From Marinigracilibium pacificum (GTDB taxonomy: Bacteria; Bacteroidota; Bacteroidia; Cytophagales; Cyclobacteriaceae), in the NCBI RefSeq assembly GCF_012926615.1, contig NZ_JABBNU010000002.1, positions 62,001 to 126,000 on the forward strand: DNA of 64,000 nt. Reading direction: 5' to 3'. The position numbers and the translations under genes are program-made. The notes beneath the pieces are model-generated. The model searched no databases. It had not been told where the DNA came from and saw only the letters and a program-made list of their open reading frames with translations. Below, piece by piece: positions 25,936 to 36,000 of the stretch (positions within the stretch are counted from its first letter, which is position 1; the number at the start of each line of letters is the position of its first letter).

Positions 25936-26835
25936 TTATTTTGCTTCGGCTAATGGAGAAATGATTCCGTCTTCACCTACTCCATTTTTAATGTTTACAA
26001 GTACTGCATGTAAAGTTTCTGCAGCTAAGCCATGTAATACCAGTCTATAGGCTGCGCTGTAGGTAGTGTCAGGTACCATTGGGTGTCGATTATTTATTAA
26101 TCCGATATGTCCAGGAGTACCCAAAATTTTGGCGGTATAAATAGCCACAGTCTCATCAAGTTGTAATGAATTTGATGCTCTGATAAAGTCGTTATAAGTC
26201 AGAAATAGTTGATAGAAAGGCGTGAATAACTCAATTGAAGATCTTAAATCAAGAAAATTCGTCCATTTATCAGGGAAATCGATATGGTTAAACTGATCAT
26301 CAGTAATCATATCAAGATTTAGATTTGAAGCCTTCTTGATTTCGATATTCTTTTGCTGAAGCTCGTAATTAAGTTTGATAATGAAGTTGTAAAGGTTAAG
26401 GTCATGATTTAGAAAAAGATCATCTTTTACATCTTCGAAATCATAAGGTTTTAATGGAGTATTTAGTACACTTGATCCCTCAATGTTTCTTGCTACAAAT
26501 TCCAGGATTTCACTTCCTACATGAAAATGTCTAAATATGAGTAGGTTGGCGTCCTTGCTGACAAAGTTTTTTAACCCCCAAGCGAGTATTTTGTGTAATA
26601 TTTTTGATGAGTTAAAAAGTTTAGGGAAAAACCACTTAAAAACATGAATAAAGAACATGGTTATTTTAGACCAAATCTTAATCACTGGTAAGAGATATTG
26701 TACAGAACGAGAGTCATTATCTCTTAGTAGTGCTTCTTTGGTTTTTTTATTAATAGGAATGCTGCTGTCTAAATACAGCGCCAACCAAGGGTTGGGATCT
26801 CTAGAGTCGTGGTATTTTATATCAAGTTCTTTCAT
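25936..26835 (-). CDS. Uncharacterised protein of the KAS III-diiron operon
   Basis: The 299-residue protein has no signal peptide. It starts KELDIKYHDSRDPNPWLALYLD. A hydrophobic stretch (about 47-75, LLPVIKIWSKITMFFIHVFKWFFP) may bind a membrane. Conserved-looking His-rich parts include IFRHFHVGSE (about 100-109) and NNRHPMVPD (about 247-255), and the C-terminus is helical (AAETLHAVLVNIKNGVG). I recognise no established family; from memory, similar proteins accompany iron-containing redox enzymes in Bacteroidota, but I cannot verify that. It starts 11 bp after the KAS III-diiron gene, so it is the third gene of that operon and may be a tailoring or partner protein. Confidence 0.7.
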   Translation of the reverse strand: MKELDIKYHDSRDPNPWLALYLDSSIPINKKTKEALLRDNDSRSVQYLLPVIKIWSKITMFFIHVFKWFFPKLFNSSKILHKILAWGLKNFVSKDANLLIFRHFHVGSEILEFVARNIEGSSVLNTPLKPYDFEDVKDDLFLNHDLNLYNFIIKLNYELQQKNIEIKKASNLNLDMITDDQFNHIDFPDKWTNFLDLRSSIELFTPFYQLFLTYNDFIRASNSLQLDETVAIYTAKILGTPGHIGLINNRHPMVPDTTYSAAYRLVLHGLAAETLHAVLVNIKNGVGEDGIISPLAEAK

Positions 26836-26846
26836 TGAAGTTAATT

Positions 26847-28697
26847 TTAATAATTCCCTAATTCTTCTAGTTGAAGTTTATATAATCTGGCAGTTGTTTT
26901 AGCAGTTGAGGCAATCTTTTCTGCTATTTCCGGCGTCATTGAAGGGTGATTTAATGCTTCCTCAAGTCTGTGGAAATGATTTTCGTCAGCAACACCATGA
27001 TAAGTAAAAAACGAAACCTGGTCTTCTTCCAGTCCTAATTGTAGCTTTATCATATTGCCCCAGTGACCAGCAAGTCTTTTGCCGATTCCTTCAATAATAA
27101 ACATTGCTCCCAACAAGTCAACTGGGTTTGGCTGACTTGCCTGATTAAACATATACGCTGAAAGTGCCTTGCTTCCGATGTTTTTAATGCCAGTTTGTAT
27201 TACCTCTAAATTTTCACCCAATGCCTTCCAGTTCTTTTCAAGGATTTGATAATCTTTATGTTCGGTAGCAGTGTGTTTAATGAAGGCAGATCTTAATTCA
27301 AAAATGTCAATTGATATGTTAGAAGCAGCTCTGGATATCCACTGAGAACCATCTATGACTTGTTGTCTTAAATCATGTAATAGGAGTTTGTAGTCTTCAA
27401 GTGTAAGCGTGCCCTGATGAATTTTTTCAACAATTGGAACATTAAGTAGATCTGATTCAAAAGAAACCCAGGTTTGGGTTAAGCTTCTAACCAACGCTTC
27501 AAGAGTAGGGTTTTTATTTACTACTAATTCCGGAGCTTCAATTTCACGAGCCTCAAACTTATTTATATTTTCATTATCCGGGCCAACAACTTTTAATTTC
27601 ATAAAAGAAGTAACAAACCTGCCACTCTCAGGAACCATACAAATAATATTGTCACCTGGTTGAAGGTTGCCAGAATACATTAGTTCTTCAAGCATAATAT
27701 AGATCGAAGCTGCTCCTGTATTTCCTTTAGATTGAAGGTTACTAAACCATTTCTTATCTTCAATAGGAGCACCACCTTTTTGCATTAGCTCCTTGATTGG
27801 CCCTTTGAAGTATTCTGAAGAATAATGACAACACAACCAATCAATGTTATCAGGATTGATCATGCCTTTATCTATTAACTCAAAATAGTGTGCTACTCCG
27901 GTTTCAACTACTTTAGGTAATAATTTAACGTCTTGTCTAAGATTTAACGCACCTGCTTTTGAAGCAGATTCATAGTCAGGGTAATCCAACCATGTTAATT
28001 CCTTCTCTTTTTTGTTTGTTGTAGTGCCAGTGTACATACAAAGAGGGTAGTCATTAGCATGAGATTTAAGGTCAATCCATTCAATTTTCAACGATAAAGA
28101 AGATTGCGATTTTTTGTTTCTCAATACAAATGCACCCGAACCATCAGATAACATCCATCGTAGAAATTCCTGATCAAAAGAAAGTCTGTTAATTCCCTGA
28201 GCTTCAAAGCGTGATGATTTAAAAAGGCGGCTGGAAAATTCACTCCCTGAGCAAACAGCATTTTGTTTCTCTCCACTCTTGATTTGTGAATAAGCACTTT
28301 TTAGCGCCATTATACCACTAGCACAAACACTTTGGAAACTCGAAATCTCACAATTTTTGATTTTTAGCTCGCCATGTACCATGCTTGCAAATCCTGGGAC
28401 TGGAAGATCGCCCTGTGTGGTTCCCGCAGAAATAAGTTCGATATCTTTTTCATTCACCTCAGATTTTTTTATCGCATCAATTATTGCTAAAGCCGATATC
28501 TCTGCATTTGTATGCGTACTTTGCTGATTCTTATCAATAGCATAATACCTGGTCTTTATGCCATTTTGTTTAAGTATCTTTTCTTTAATTTTACTAGAGT
28601 TCCCATTGATTTTCCCCAGATACTCTTCCATTTCATCATTTGATATGGGTGAGTTAGGAAGGAACTTCCCGGCACTAGTTATATAAACTTCATTCAT
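26847..28697 (-). CDS. KAS III-type ketosynthase fused to haem-oxygenase-like diiron domain
   Basis: The 616-residue protein has two parts. Residues 1-372 are a beta-ketoacyl-ACP synthase III-like thiolase fold with the full triad Cys125 (SFQSVCASGIMALKSA), His291 (WLCCHYSSE) and Asn326 (SKGNTGAAS). Residues about 395-616 form a helical haem-oxygenase-like domain. It has IKHTATEH (473-480), Glu536 (IIEGIGKRLAGHW) and the His567-x3-Asp571-x2-His574 pattern seen at the metal site of CADD-type diiron oxidases. It should condense acyl units and then oxidise or cleave the product. Overall length also resembles what I recall for StlD/DarB ketosynthases that make cyclohexanediones or resorcinols. 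It overlaps the upstream hydroxylase-like gene by 8 nt (ATGAATGA). Confidence 0.87.
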   Translation of the reverse strand: MNEVYITSAGKFLPNSPISNDEMEEYLGKINGNSSKIKEKILKQNGIKTRYYAIDKNQQSTHTNAEISALAIIDAIKKSEVNEKDIELISAGTTQGDLPVPGFASMVHGELKIKNCEISSFQSVCASGIMALKSAYSQIKSGEKQNAVCSGSEFSSRLFKSSRFEAQGINRLSFDQEFLRWMLSDGSGAFVLRNKKSQSSLSLKIEWIDLKSHANDYPLCMYTGTTTNKKEKELTWLDYPDYESASKAGALNLRQDVKLLPKVVETGVAHYFELIDKGMINPDNIDWLCCHYSSEYFKGPIKELMQKGGAPIEDKKWFSNLQSKGNTGAASIYIMLEELMYSGNLQPGDNIICMVPESGRFVTSFMKLKVVGPDNENINKFEAREIEAPELVVNKNPTLEALVRSLTQTWVSFESDLLNVPIVEKIHQGTLTLEDYKLLLHDLRQQVIDGSQWISRAASNISIDIFELRSAFIKHTATEHKDYQILEKNWKALGENLEVIQTGIKNIGSKALSAYMFNQASQPNPVDLLGAMFIIEGIGKRLAGHWGNMIKLQLGLEEDQVSFFTYHGVADENHFHRLEEALNHPSMTPEIAEKIASTAKTTARLYKLQLEELGNY

Positions 28698-29427
28698 GTT
28701 TATGGCTTTTTCTAAAAATCTTTTGATTGAAATAGTCTATCCAGTATAATGCAAATCCATATTCTTTGGAGGCATTATTGTGATGTTTATTATGAGTGGT
28801 TCCAAAACGGAATATTCTTGGTGCACCTTTCCATTTAATTCGATAATTACAATGCCCTGCCAGATTTAATAATATGCTCACTAATGGGAAAATAGAAATT
28901 GATATCACTGAAAGAGGAATAGCCCAGATAATAGTTAGTTGAACAGTGCTTAATAACAAAGCCTCAAACCAATGAAAGCTATAAACAGAGAATACTGTAG
29001 GTGTAACAGATCGATGGTGAATTTTATGAGCCCATTTTAAGAAAAATGGAATATGCATAATTCTGTGAACTATGAAAAAGTGAATTTCATTCCAAGTTGT
29101 TAATACTAGAATACCTATGATTATATTTTGTAAAGTGTCAGTTTGGGTGGCGATTTGTCCTGATCTAATGAGAGAAATTATTGGAATTCCTGAAAAGGCA
29201 AAAATCAGGATTGAGATACACGAATTTTTTATCTCATATCTTATCTGACTTTTAGTTACCTTTCTATCACTGATTTTTTCAATCACAGATAATTTTTCAA
29301 GCCTTTTGCAAAGGGTTAGAAATAAAGGAGCCAGAACAAAGTATAATGCAATAAAATATACTATTGAATAAATTAAGACTATAAAAAGTGGTTTTGAGTA
29401 AACCAAATCGTTAATTATTTGCTCCAC
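28690..29427 (-). CDS. Fatty acid hydroxylase / sterol desaturase superfamily membrane enzyme
   Basis: The 245-residue membrane protein has the three histidine boxes of the superfamily: HRIMH (121-125), HKIHH (134-138) and HNKHH (212-216), plus GHCN at 191-194. These hold a non-haem diiron centre that hydroxylates or desaturates lipids using O2. Four or so membrane helices surround the boxes. The start is GTG; no ATG fits. It is the first gene of a three-gene operon with the KAS III-diiron protein and an unknown protein, which suggests a lipid or polyketide-like product altered by two separate diiron oxygenases. Confidence 0.9.
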   Translation of the reverse strand: MEQIINDLVYSKPLFIVLIYSIVYFIALYFVLAPLFLTLCKRLEKLSVIEKISDRKVTKSQIRYEIKNSCISILIFAFSGIPIISLIRSGQIATQTDTLQNIIIGILVLTTWNEIHFFIVHRIMHIPFFLKWAHKIHHRSVTPTVFSVYSFHWFEALLLSTVQLTIIWAIPLSVISISIFPLVSILLNLAGHCNYRIKWKGAPRIFRFGTTHNKHHNNASKEYGFALYWIDYFNQKIFRKSHKHE

Positions 29428-29654
29428 TATTTTGGTTATTGTTGATAATTAAAAAAATAAATCCTATTAGTTATAAAGCTGGTAATTTAACGATCAAATT
29501 GTGAATTTCGTTTAAATTTATTCTAGTTTTTGATTTAGAAGTCTCAAAAGTTATTTTTTCATTCCTAATAAGGAGAGGTGTTTTTTATAAATAAATCAAG
29601 CGATGTTACTGGTGATTTTTATGTAGGGAAACTTGATCAGGGTAATATTTTAAT

Positions 29655-30587
29655 CTAATCGATAGTCTGGTATTCATCAGTATGTTTAAGAATATATTCC
29701 GGAGTATATTCGGCATATTCAGAAGGACGGATTTCATATCCATATTTGTAAGTGAACACCTGAGTGAATTCAGCTCCAAAAAACAATATAAGGCATGAAT
29801 AGGATACCCAGAGAAGAATTAGAATTAAAGCTCCTGAGGCACCAAAGCTTGATTCCGGGTTTGTTTCTGATAGATAATATGCGATAAGCCATTTCCCTAA
29901 AGAAAATAGTAAAGCGGTAATAAGTGCACCAATCCAAACTGACTTCCAATGAATTATAACGTCGGGGAGTACTTTAAAAATTGCAGCAAAGAGAAGTGTG
30001 ACAATAAAAAGTGACAGAAGAAACTCTCCTAATACTGTTATGATCATCATATTTGTAGAAAATGTTTCTGACAGCCAATTTGCCAAAACACTGATCATCG
30101 CAGAAAGTGATAACGATAATAACAGCAGGAAACCGACTACAATAATGATTCCCATTGAAGCAATCCGATCTAATAGCATTTGCTTAATGCCGCTATTCGG
30201 TTTTTTTTGCACTTCCCAGATGTTATTAAGGGATTTTTGAAGTTGAAAAAACACTCCTGTAGCACCAAATATCAATGAGATAACACTAATAGCTGCGGCA
30301 CCGAATTTTTGTTCATCAATCTGGCTTTTCGATAGGATACTTTCAATATTATTTGCAGTCTTTTCACCCATCATTTCAGATACCTGTTCTGTAATTGCTC
30401 CGGTGGCAGATTCTTCCGAAATAAAAAAACCAGCAATAAAAATAACCATAATAAGGAATCCAGGCATCGCAAATACAGCATAATATGCTACAGCAGCAGC
30501 CTTTCCGAATGCGTCATCAGCCATCCACTCTTTATAGGTCCACTTTAAAAGAGAGGGAAGGTCTTTAAGTTTGAACTTATTGTCCAT
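29655..30587 (-). CDS. YihY/BrkB family membrane protein
   Basis: From the ATG at 30587 the product has 310 residues. It begins with a cytosolic segment and has six membrane helices. Family motifs include AAAVAYYAVFAMPGFLIMVI, the GATGVFFQLQKSLNNIWEV loop (about residues 110-128) and ASGALILILLWVSYSCLILFFGAEFTQ near the C-terminus. It was once called ribonuclease BN by mistake; the real role is unknown and may be transport. The TTG at 30602 is a less likely start. A YTPEYILK-type hydrophilic tail ends the protein. Confidence 0.9.
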   Translation of the reverse strand: MDNKFKLKDLPSLLKWTYKEWMADDAFGKAAAVAYYAVFAMPGFLIMVIFIAGFFISEESATGAITEQVSEMMGEKTANNIESILSKSQIDEQKFGAAAISVISLIFGATGVFFQLQKSLNNIWEVQKKPNSGIKQMLLDRIASMGIIIVVGFLLLLSLSLSAMISVLANWLSETFSTNMMIITVLGEFLLSLFIVTLLFAAIFKVLPDVIIHWKSVWIGALITALLFSLGKWLIAYYLSETNPESSFGASGALILILLWVSYSCLILFFGAEFTQVFTYKYGYEIRPSEYAEYTPEYILKHTDEYQTID

Positions 30588-30915
30588 AATTAAATTTAAC
30601 AAATAATCGGTAGGAATTTTATGATACTTATCTATAATAAATTGATGAAATATGAATTCAATTTTTTGATGATTTGTGTTTTGATATAATTTCTGAGTTA
30701 GGTAAATGAATTTTTAAGGTTTTAGAATACAAAGTTTTGGCAATAAAAATGCTTTCAATTTGAACTAATGTTGAACAGAGTTTTTAATAACTTCATATAA
30801 ATAATTAATAATAAATTGAAAAGAAGTGAATATTGCCAAAACTCTTAATTAGGTAATTTATTTATCTGTGTCATAACTTATTAAAAATATGATTTTTTTA
30901 TAATATTGGGGTACG
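30588..30915. other. Intergenic region between divergent genes
   Basis: About 330 AT-rich bases separate the YihY gene and the TPR/LuxR regulator gene. They must hold promoters for both, but I see no exact TAnnTTTG element, strong hairpin or RNA gene. Confidence 0.4.
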
Positions 30916-32586
30916 ATGAGGCTACTACTACTCACATGTATTTGTTTTTGTCTTTCACTAAATGTAATTCTTGGTCAGGGAAGGTCCCGAAGAATTATTG
31001 ATAGTCTGCAGATGGTCCTATCAGATGATATTTCTGAAGAGGAAAGAGTAAATACATTGATTAGTCTAGGTGTTAGTTATCAGTCTACCAGTCTTGATTC
31101 ATCTATCATTTATGGAACTATTGCTCTGGAGTTATCAGAAAATGTTAATGATTCTCTAAAAGCAAGAGTATATGATCTTTTAGGGACCGCTTATAATTAT
31201 AAGGGATTATATGATCGATCTTTGAAGAACATGATTCAAGGGTTGAAGTATGCTGAAAAAATTCAAAATCCGACCTATGAAGCAACATTTTTAGTGAATA
31301 TTGGTACGGTTTACGATAGGCAGTCAGCATTTGATAAAGCTGAGGAGTATTATTCCAAAGCTATTAAGCTTATAAATGAAGTGGATAAATCGCAACCAGG
31401 AGGTTTTCCTAGGAAGTTGATTTTTCTTTCAAATATTAACAACAATCTGGCAAATATTTATGGTAACCGTGGTGATACAACTTTAATGTTGGAGTACTAT
31501 GATAAAGCTCTTACAAATGCCAGAGCGGTTAATCAGGAAGAGCTTATTTCATTGATTCTCAATAATATTGGTAATACTTATCTTTTCCAGGGAAACTATG
31601 AAATGGCATATGAGAATCTAAAATCTTCATTAATAATCCGTCAAAAGTTAAAAGGCTTTAAAAGTCTTGCCCAGTCGTATAGAAATTTAGGTTACTATTA
31701 TTATAAAACTTCAAAGCCAGATTCCGCAATATATTATTTTGAAAAAAGTATTGATGCTGCAAAGACTGTAGGGAGTTTAAAGGAACATGTAGATTCAAAA
31801 GCGGGGCTTTCATTAGTATATGAAAAGCTAGGTGAATCTGATAGAGCTCTTTCAGAGTTTAAAGAGTTTAAAATGCTAAATGATAGTTTATACAATGAAA
31901 AAAGAGTCTCAGAATTAGCCCGGATCGAAAGTGAATATTTATATGAGAAGGAGCAGTTGAAGCTTGAATCAGAACGTAAGCGCAAAGAATTCAGAATGTA
32001 TCTGATTGTAGGTGCTTTATTGTTTTTGATTTTGCTTTTGGTGTTACTGGCTATGTTTCAGAGACATAGGGTTAAATCTGCCAGATTAAAAGCCGAAACA
32101 CTTGAGCTGAGACAAAAATCATGGGCACTAGAGAAGAAAAATCTAAACCTTGAATTGGAACATAAGAATAAGGAGATGTCAACAAAACTTCTTTATCTGT
32201 TTAAGAAAAACGAATTGATTGATGATGTGATTAAACAGTTGAAGGATCTTGTAGTAAACCTTAAGACTGAAAATAAACCTATAGTACGTAAAGTAATTAA
32301 AAATCTTGGCGTTGTTTTAAATGAGGATTCATGGCAGGAATTTGAATTGAGATTTAAAGAAGTTCACCAGGATTTTTATGATTCATTAGAAACAAATTAT
32401 CCTGACCTCACACCAAATGAGAGAAGGCTTTGTGCATTTTTAAAACTTAATATGACTAGTAAAGAGATCTCCTCTCTTACCGGTCAATCTATCCGAAGTA
32501 TTGATGTTGCAAGAACCAGGCTTAGAAAGAAATTCGGAATAACAAATTCGGAAGTGAATCTGGTAGATTTTTTATCATCTATTTAA
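30916..32586 (+). CDS. TPR sensor with membrane segment and LuxR-type helix-turn-helix
   Basis: The 556-residue protein has a signal peptide (1-20) and periplasmic tetratricopeptide repeats in residues about 45-330 (ARVYDLLGTAYNYKGLYDRSLK, ISLILNNIGNTYLFQGNYEMA, QSYRNLGYYYYKTSKPDSA). A single membrane helix spans about 360-379, followed by a coiled coil (about 385-430). A cytosolic C-terminal HTH, about 500-552, reads LTPNERRLCAFLKLNMTSKEISSLTG. This one-piece layout is common in Bacteroidota and couples an outside signal to transcription. It is monocistronic; the giant protease gene lies downstream and is a possible, unproven target. Confidence 0.88.
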   Translation: MRLLLLTCICFCLSLNVILGQGRSRRIIDSLQMVLSDDISEEERVNTLISLGVSYQSTSLDSSIIYGTIALELSENVNDSLKARVYDLLGTAYNYKGLYDRSLKNMIQGLKYAEKIQNPTYEATFLVNIGTVYDRQSAFDKAEEYYSKAIKLINEVDKSQPGGFPRKLIFLSNINNNLANIYGNRGDTTLMLEYYDKALTNARAVNQEELISLILNNIGNTYLFQGNYEMAYENLKSSLIIRQKLKGFKSLAQSYRNLGYYYYKTSKPDSAIYYFEKSIDAAKTVGSLKEHVDSKAGLSLVYEKLGESDRALSEFKEFKMLNDSLYNEKRVSELARIESEYLYEKEQLKLESERKRKEFRMYLIVGALLFLILLLVLLAMFQRHRVKSARLKAETLELRQKSWALEKKNLNLELEHKNKEMSTKLLYLFKKNELIDDVIKQLKDLVVNLKTENKPIVRKVIKNLGVVLNEDSWQEFELRFKEVHQDFYDSLETNYPDLTPNERRLCAFLKLNMTSKEISSLTGQSIRSIDVARTRLRKKFGITNSEVNLVDFLSSI

Positions 32587-32876
32587 TCGAAATTTCCTCC
32601 TGTTTAAGTTTGTCAACACGAAAGTATCTATTGTATTTTTAATAGAGTGCAAGAGTCTTGCGGCGTGTTTCCTGTTAGTTTCTTAATAAAATCACTCTTT
32701 TTTATCGAAAAGCTGTAAAAGCTGTTAAAATGCCTGTTTAGGGTTGTTTTAAGGCTGATTGTGCAGTAGTTGTGCAGTACTAAAAATGGTGCTGTAGCAT
32801 TGATGTGTAGTGTCATTTTAGAAAGATAGCCAGCCAAATTAAATAAGTTAGTGTATTGGATTAATTGAATATTTAT
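32587..32876. other. Upstream region of the protease locus with short tandem repeats
   Basis: This 290-bp gap holds two short direct repeats: AAAGCTGTA/AAAGCTGTT near 32709-32726 and TTGTGCAGTAG/TTGTGCAGTAC at 32759-32780. A GCAAG-AGT-CTTGC mini-hairpin lies at 32649-32661. The repeats could be regulator binding sites. No clear promoter consensus is seen. Confidence 0.4.
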
Positions 32877-33026
32877 ATGGAGGAAGAGAAAGATGACAGA
32901 ACAAATGAGCAGGAGAAGCAGGAGATTTCAGAAGTTGAATTGCTCAATAAAATTCAAGAACAAACTAAGACTCGACAGCAAGCGCTGATTAAGATTATGA
33001 AACAATTAAATAGTGGTAATAAATAA
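32877..33026 (+). CDS. Small charged protein (49 codons) before the S8 protease
   Basis: An ATG at 32877 opens a 49-codon frame ending with TAA at 33024-33026. The product is very hydrophilic and Glu/Lys/Gln-rich (MEEEKDDRTNEQEKQE then EVELLNKIQEQTKTRQQALI), predicted to be one long helix or coiled coil, with no signal peptide. It ends 18 bp before the giant protease gene, so it would be its operon leader. Whether it is expressed is unknown; the codon pattern is normal for the region. Confidence 0.5.
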   Translation: MEEEKDDRTNEQEKQEISEVELLNKIQEQTKTRQQALIKIMKQLNSGNK

Positions 33027-33044
33027 ACCTAAACCAACCAATTT

Positions 33045-36000
33045 ATGATTAAATATCTACAATTAAAGACAAGTCATTTGGTGGTGCTATTGCTTTTCTG
33101 CTTTAGCGCAGTAAATGGCTTTTCTCAGGTTACGCAGGGGAAGGTTCATATTAAATTTAAGCCGGGCATGGAAGCTACGGTTTCAAATATGAAAGTTTCC
33201 CGAACTGCAAATGGGATAGTCCAGATTGGATTGTCAGGTTTTGATGCTGTTGCCTCACAGTATAAGGCAGTAGAAATCAAGCCAATGTTCGTCCCTAAAA
33301 AAGGAAGAGAAGAAGCGCATAGAAGACATGGTCTTCATTTATGGTATGAAGTTACTATTGATGAAAACTCAGATGTTCTTAGTTCAGTAAATGCATTTGG
33401 CAATATTGCCGAGGTTATTGAATCTGAACCTATTTATGCTAAAACTTTTGTTGAGCCTTCTCAAGCTACAGAAGTAGCTTTGTCAAGCTTGGCTAATAAT
33501 GCTCCGGTAAATGACCCGGGATTAGCTGATCAATGGCATTATGAGAATGACGGTTCAAATAACGGTATCCCTGAAGCGGATATTAATTTATTCCAGGCTT
33601 GGAATACGACAAAAGGAGCAAGCAACGTAATTGTGTCTGTACACGATCAGGGTGTAGATGCATCTCACGAAGACCTTGCTGCTAACATGTGGGTGAATGA
33701 AGCTGAGTTGAATGGAGAGCCCGGAGTAGATGATGACTTTAATGGTTATGTTGACGATATTCATGGTTATGATTTCGTCAACAACTCCGGAAATGTACCA
33801 GGTGAAGAACACGGAACTCACGTTGCAGGTACAATTGCAGCAGTTAACAACAATGGTATCGGTGTTGCTGGTGTTGCCGGTGGTTCTGGATCTGGTGACG
33901 GTACCAGAATTATGACTATGAAGGCTATCGGAGGTAATATGGCTGCCTCATTTGTTTATGCCGCAGACAATGGTGCTGTAATCTCCCAAAACTCATGGAC
34001 ATATACAATTGCTGGAGTTTATGAGCAAGCTACACTTGATGCAATAGACTATTTTATTGCGGAGGCTGGAAGTTATCCAGGCAGCCCGATGAAAGGTGGT
34101 ATTGTAATCTTTGCTGCAGGTAACTACAATCAAAATCAGGTTTATTATCCTGAGGCTTATGAGAAGGTTATGGCTGTTGCTGCTTTAGGGCCAGCAAACA
34201 AAAAGGCATACTATTCTAACTATGCTTCATGGGTAGATATTGCAGCTCCGGGTGGAGATCAGTCGCAGATTTATGGAAACAAAGGTGGAATCTTAAGTAC
34301 ACTTCCTAACAATTCGTATGGTTTTTATCAGGGTACTTCAATGGCATGTCCTCATGTTTCAGGTATTGCTGCTTTAGTTGTTGCTGCTCGTGGAGGATCA
34401 AACTTCACAAATGCCGATCTATGGACACACTTAATTACTGGTACCAGAGATATTTATCAATACAATGATGAAGCATATGCTGGATTCTTAGGTGTTGGAT
34501 ATATCGATGCAGCTTTAGCAATTGAAGAAAATGAAGGAGTAGGTCCTGATATGATTACTGATTTATCTGCTTCTACAGTTTCTCAGGATTTTGTCGAGCT
34601 TAACTGGACGTCAGTTGGTGATCAGGATGATGCAACTGTATTTGGTTATGAAATTTATTATAGTACTGATAGTATGAAAGTTGCTCAAAAGAATGGGCAC
34701 GAAACTATTATCATTAGTGATAAAAATAATCCGGGTATCGTATTATCTCAGGTAATTGAAGATTTAATTCCGGAAACAAAATACTATTTCGCGATTAGCG
34801 GATACGATAGGTGGGGTAATAAAGGTAACATATCAGAGGTAATTTCGGCAACCACCACGGATGCTCCTGAAATTGCCTTTGATGTTACCAACTTTAACAT
34901 CACTTTAGACAATTCTAATGCACACACGTCTTCAGAAATATTCAATGTAATTAATAATGCTGAAGGTGCTTTAAAATGGAATGCGGTTATTCGTCAGACA
35001 AAACCTTACGCATTATCTACTACTAACCTTAATTACCCTATGGCATCTTCATCTGCACTTAAGGGTGTTGAAATGATGCAAGTTGCTAATACAACTGAAG
35101 GAGATGTAAATGCTGAGGTTTCTGATTATAATAATAATTGGGAAAACAAATTTTGGAGAGTAGGAAGAACTGTTAGTTCAATTTATATTATTGGTGAGGA
35201 AGATACATCTATTCCTAACTCTGCAGCAATGAAATATACTGTTGATGATCCTGAAGGGTTTAACCTGACAAGAATTTCTCAGTTCATGAACCTTGATAGA
35301 ACTCAATTCCCTCAAGGGGTACTGGAAATTTACCAAGGAGAGTCAATCGAGAAGAAAAATCTGGTACTTGCTCAGTCTTTTGATGGTAATTACGGTGAAG
35401 GTGGTCGTGATAATACTGTGACCCTTGATTATCAATTGTTCTTTGAGCAGGGAGAAACTTTCTGGGTGGTTTTCCATATGCCTACCGGAATTAAGTATCC
35501 ATTGGGTATCGGACAAGAAACTAACCCAACTGATTCTGATAACTGCTTCATGAGTTTTGATGTTGGTGAAACCTGGGTTCCACTTGCAGAAGCAATTGAA
35601 GATGATAGATGGGTTTGGAGACAAGAACTTCAGTCTACAGTTCAGCCAATCCATGAGTATTTAACATTATCTCAAGCTGATGGAGTAACTCCAGGTTTAT
35701 CTCAAGAAGAAATAACTGTAAATGCTGATGGTACCAGCCTGATAAATGGTAAGTATTATGCATCTGCTGTTTTCTACAGTAATGATGATAACCAGAGAAT
35801 TGCTGATATTGATTTTACAATTAATGTAAATGATCATAAGCCTGTTCTTTCTTCAAGTCAGCTTGTTGACTTTGGAAGTACTTTTGTTGGAGTTCCAACT
35901 ACTTTGGAAATTCCACTTGTGAACTCAGGATTGGGAGTGTTCAGGTTTAATGACCCAAGCTGTGTTACTACAAATGCTGATTTTGATCTTGGCGGAACTT

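Noticed and set aside
33588-33821. Antisense open frame across the S8 protease
   Set aside because: It mirrors the codon pattern of the real gene; the sense frame has catalytic residues and domains.
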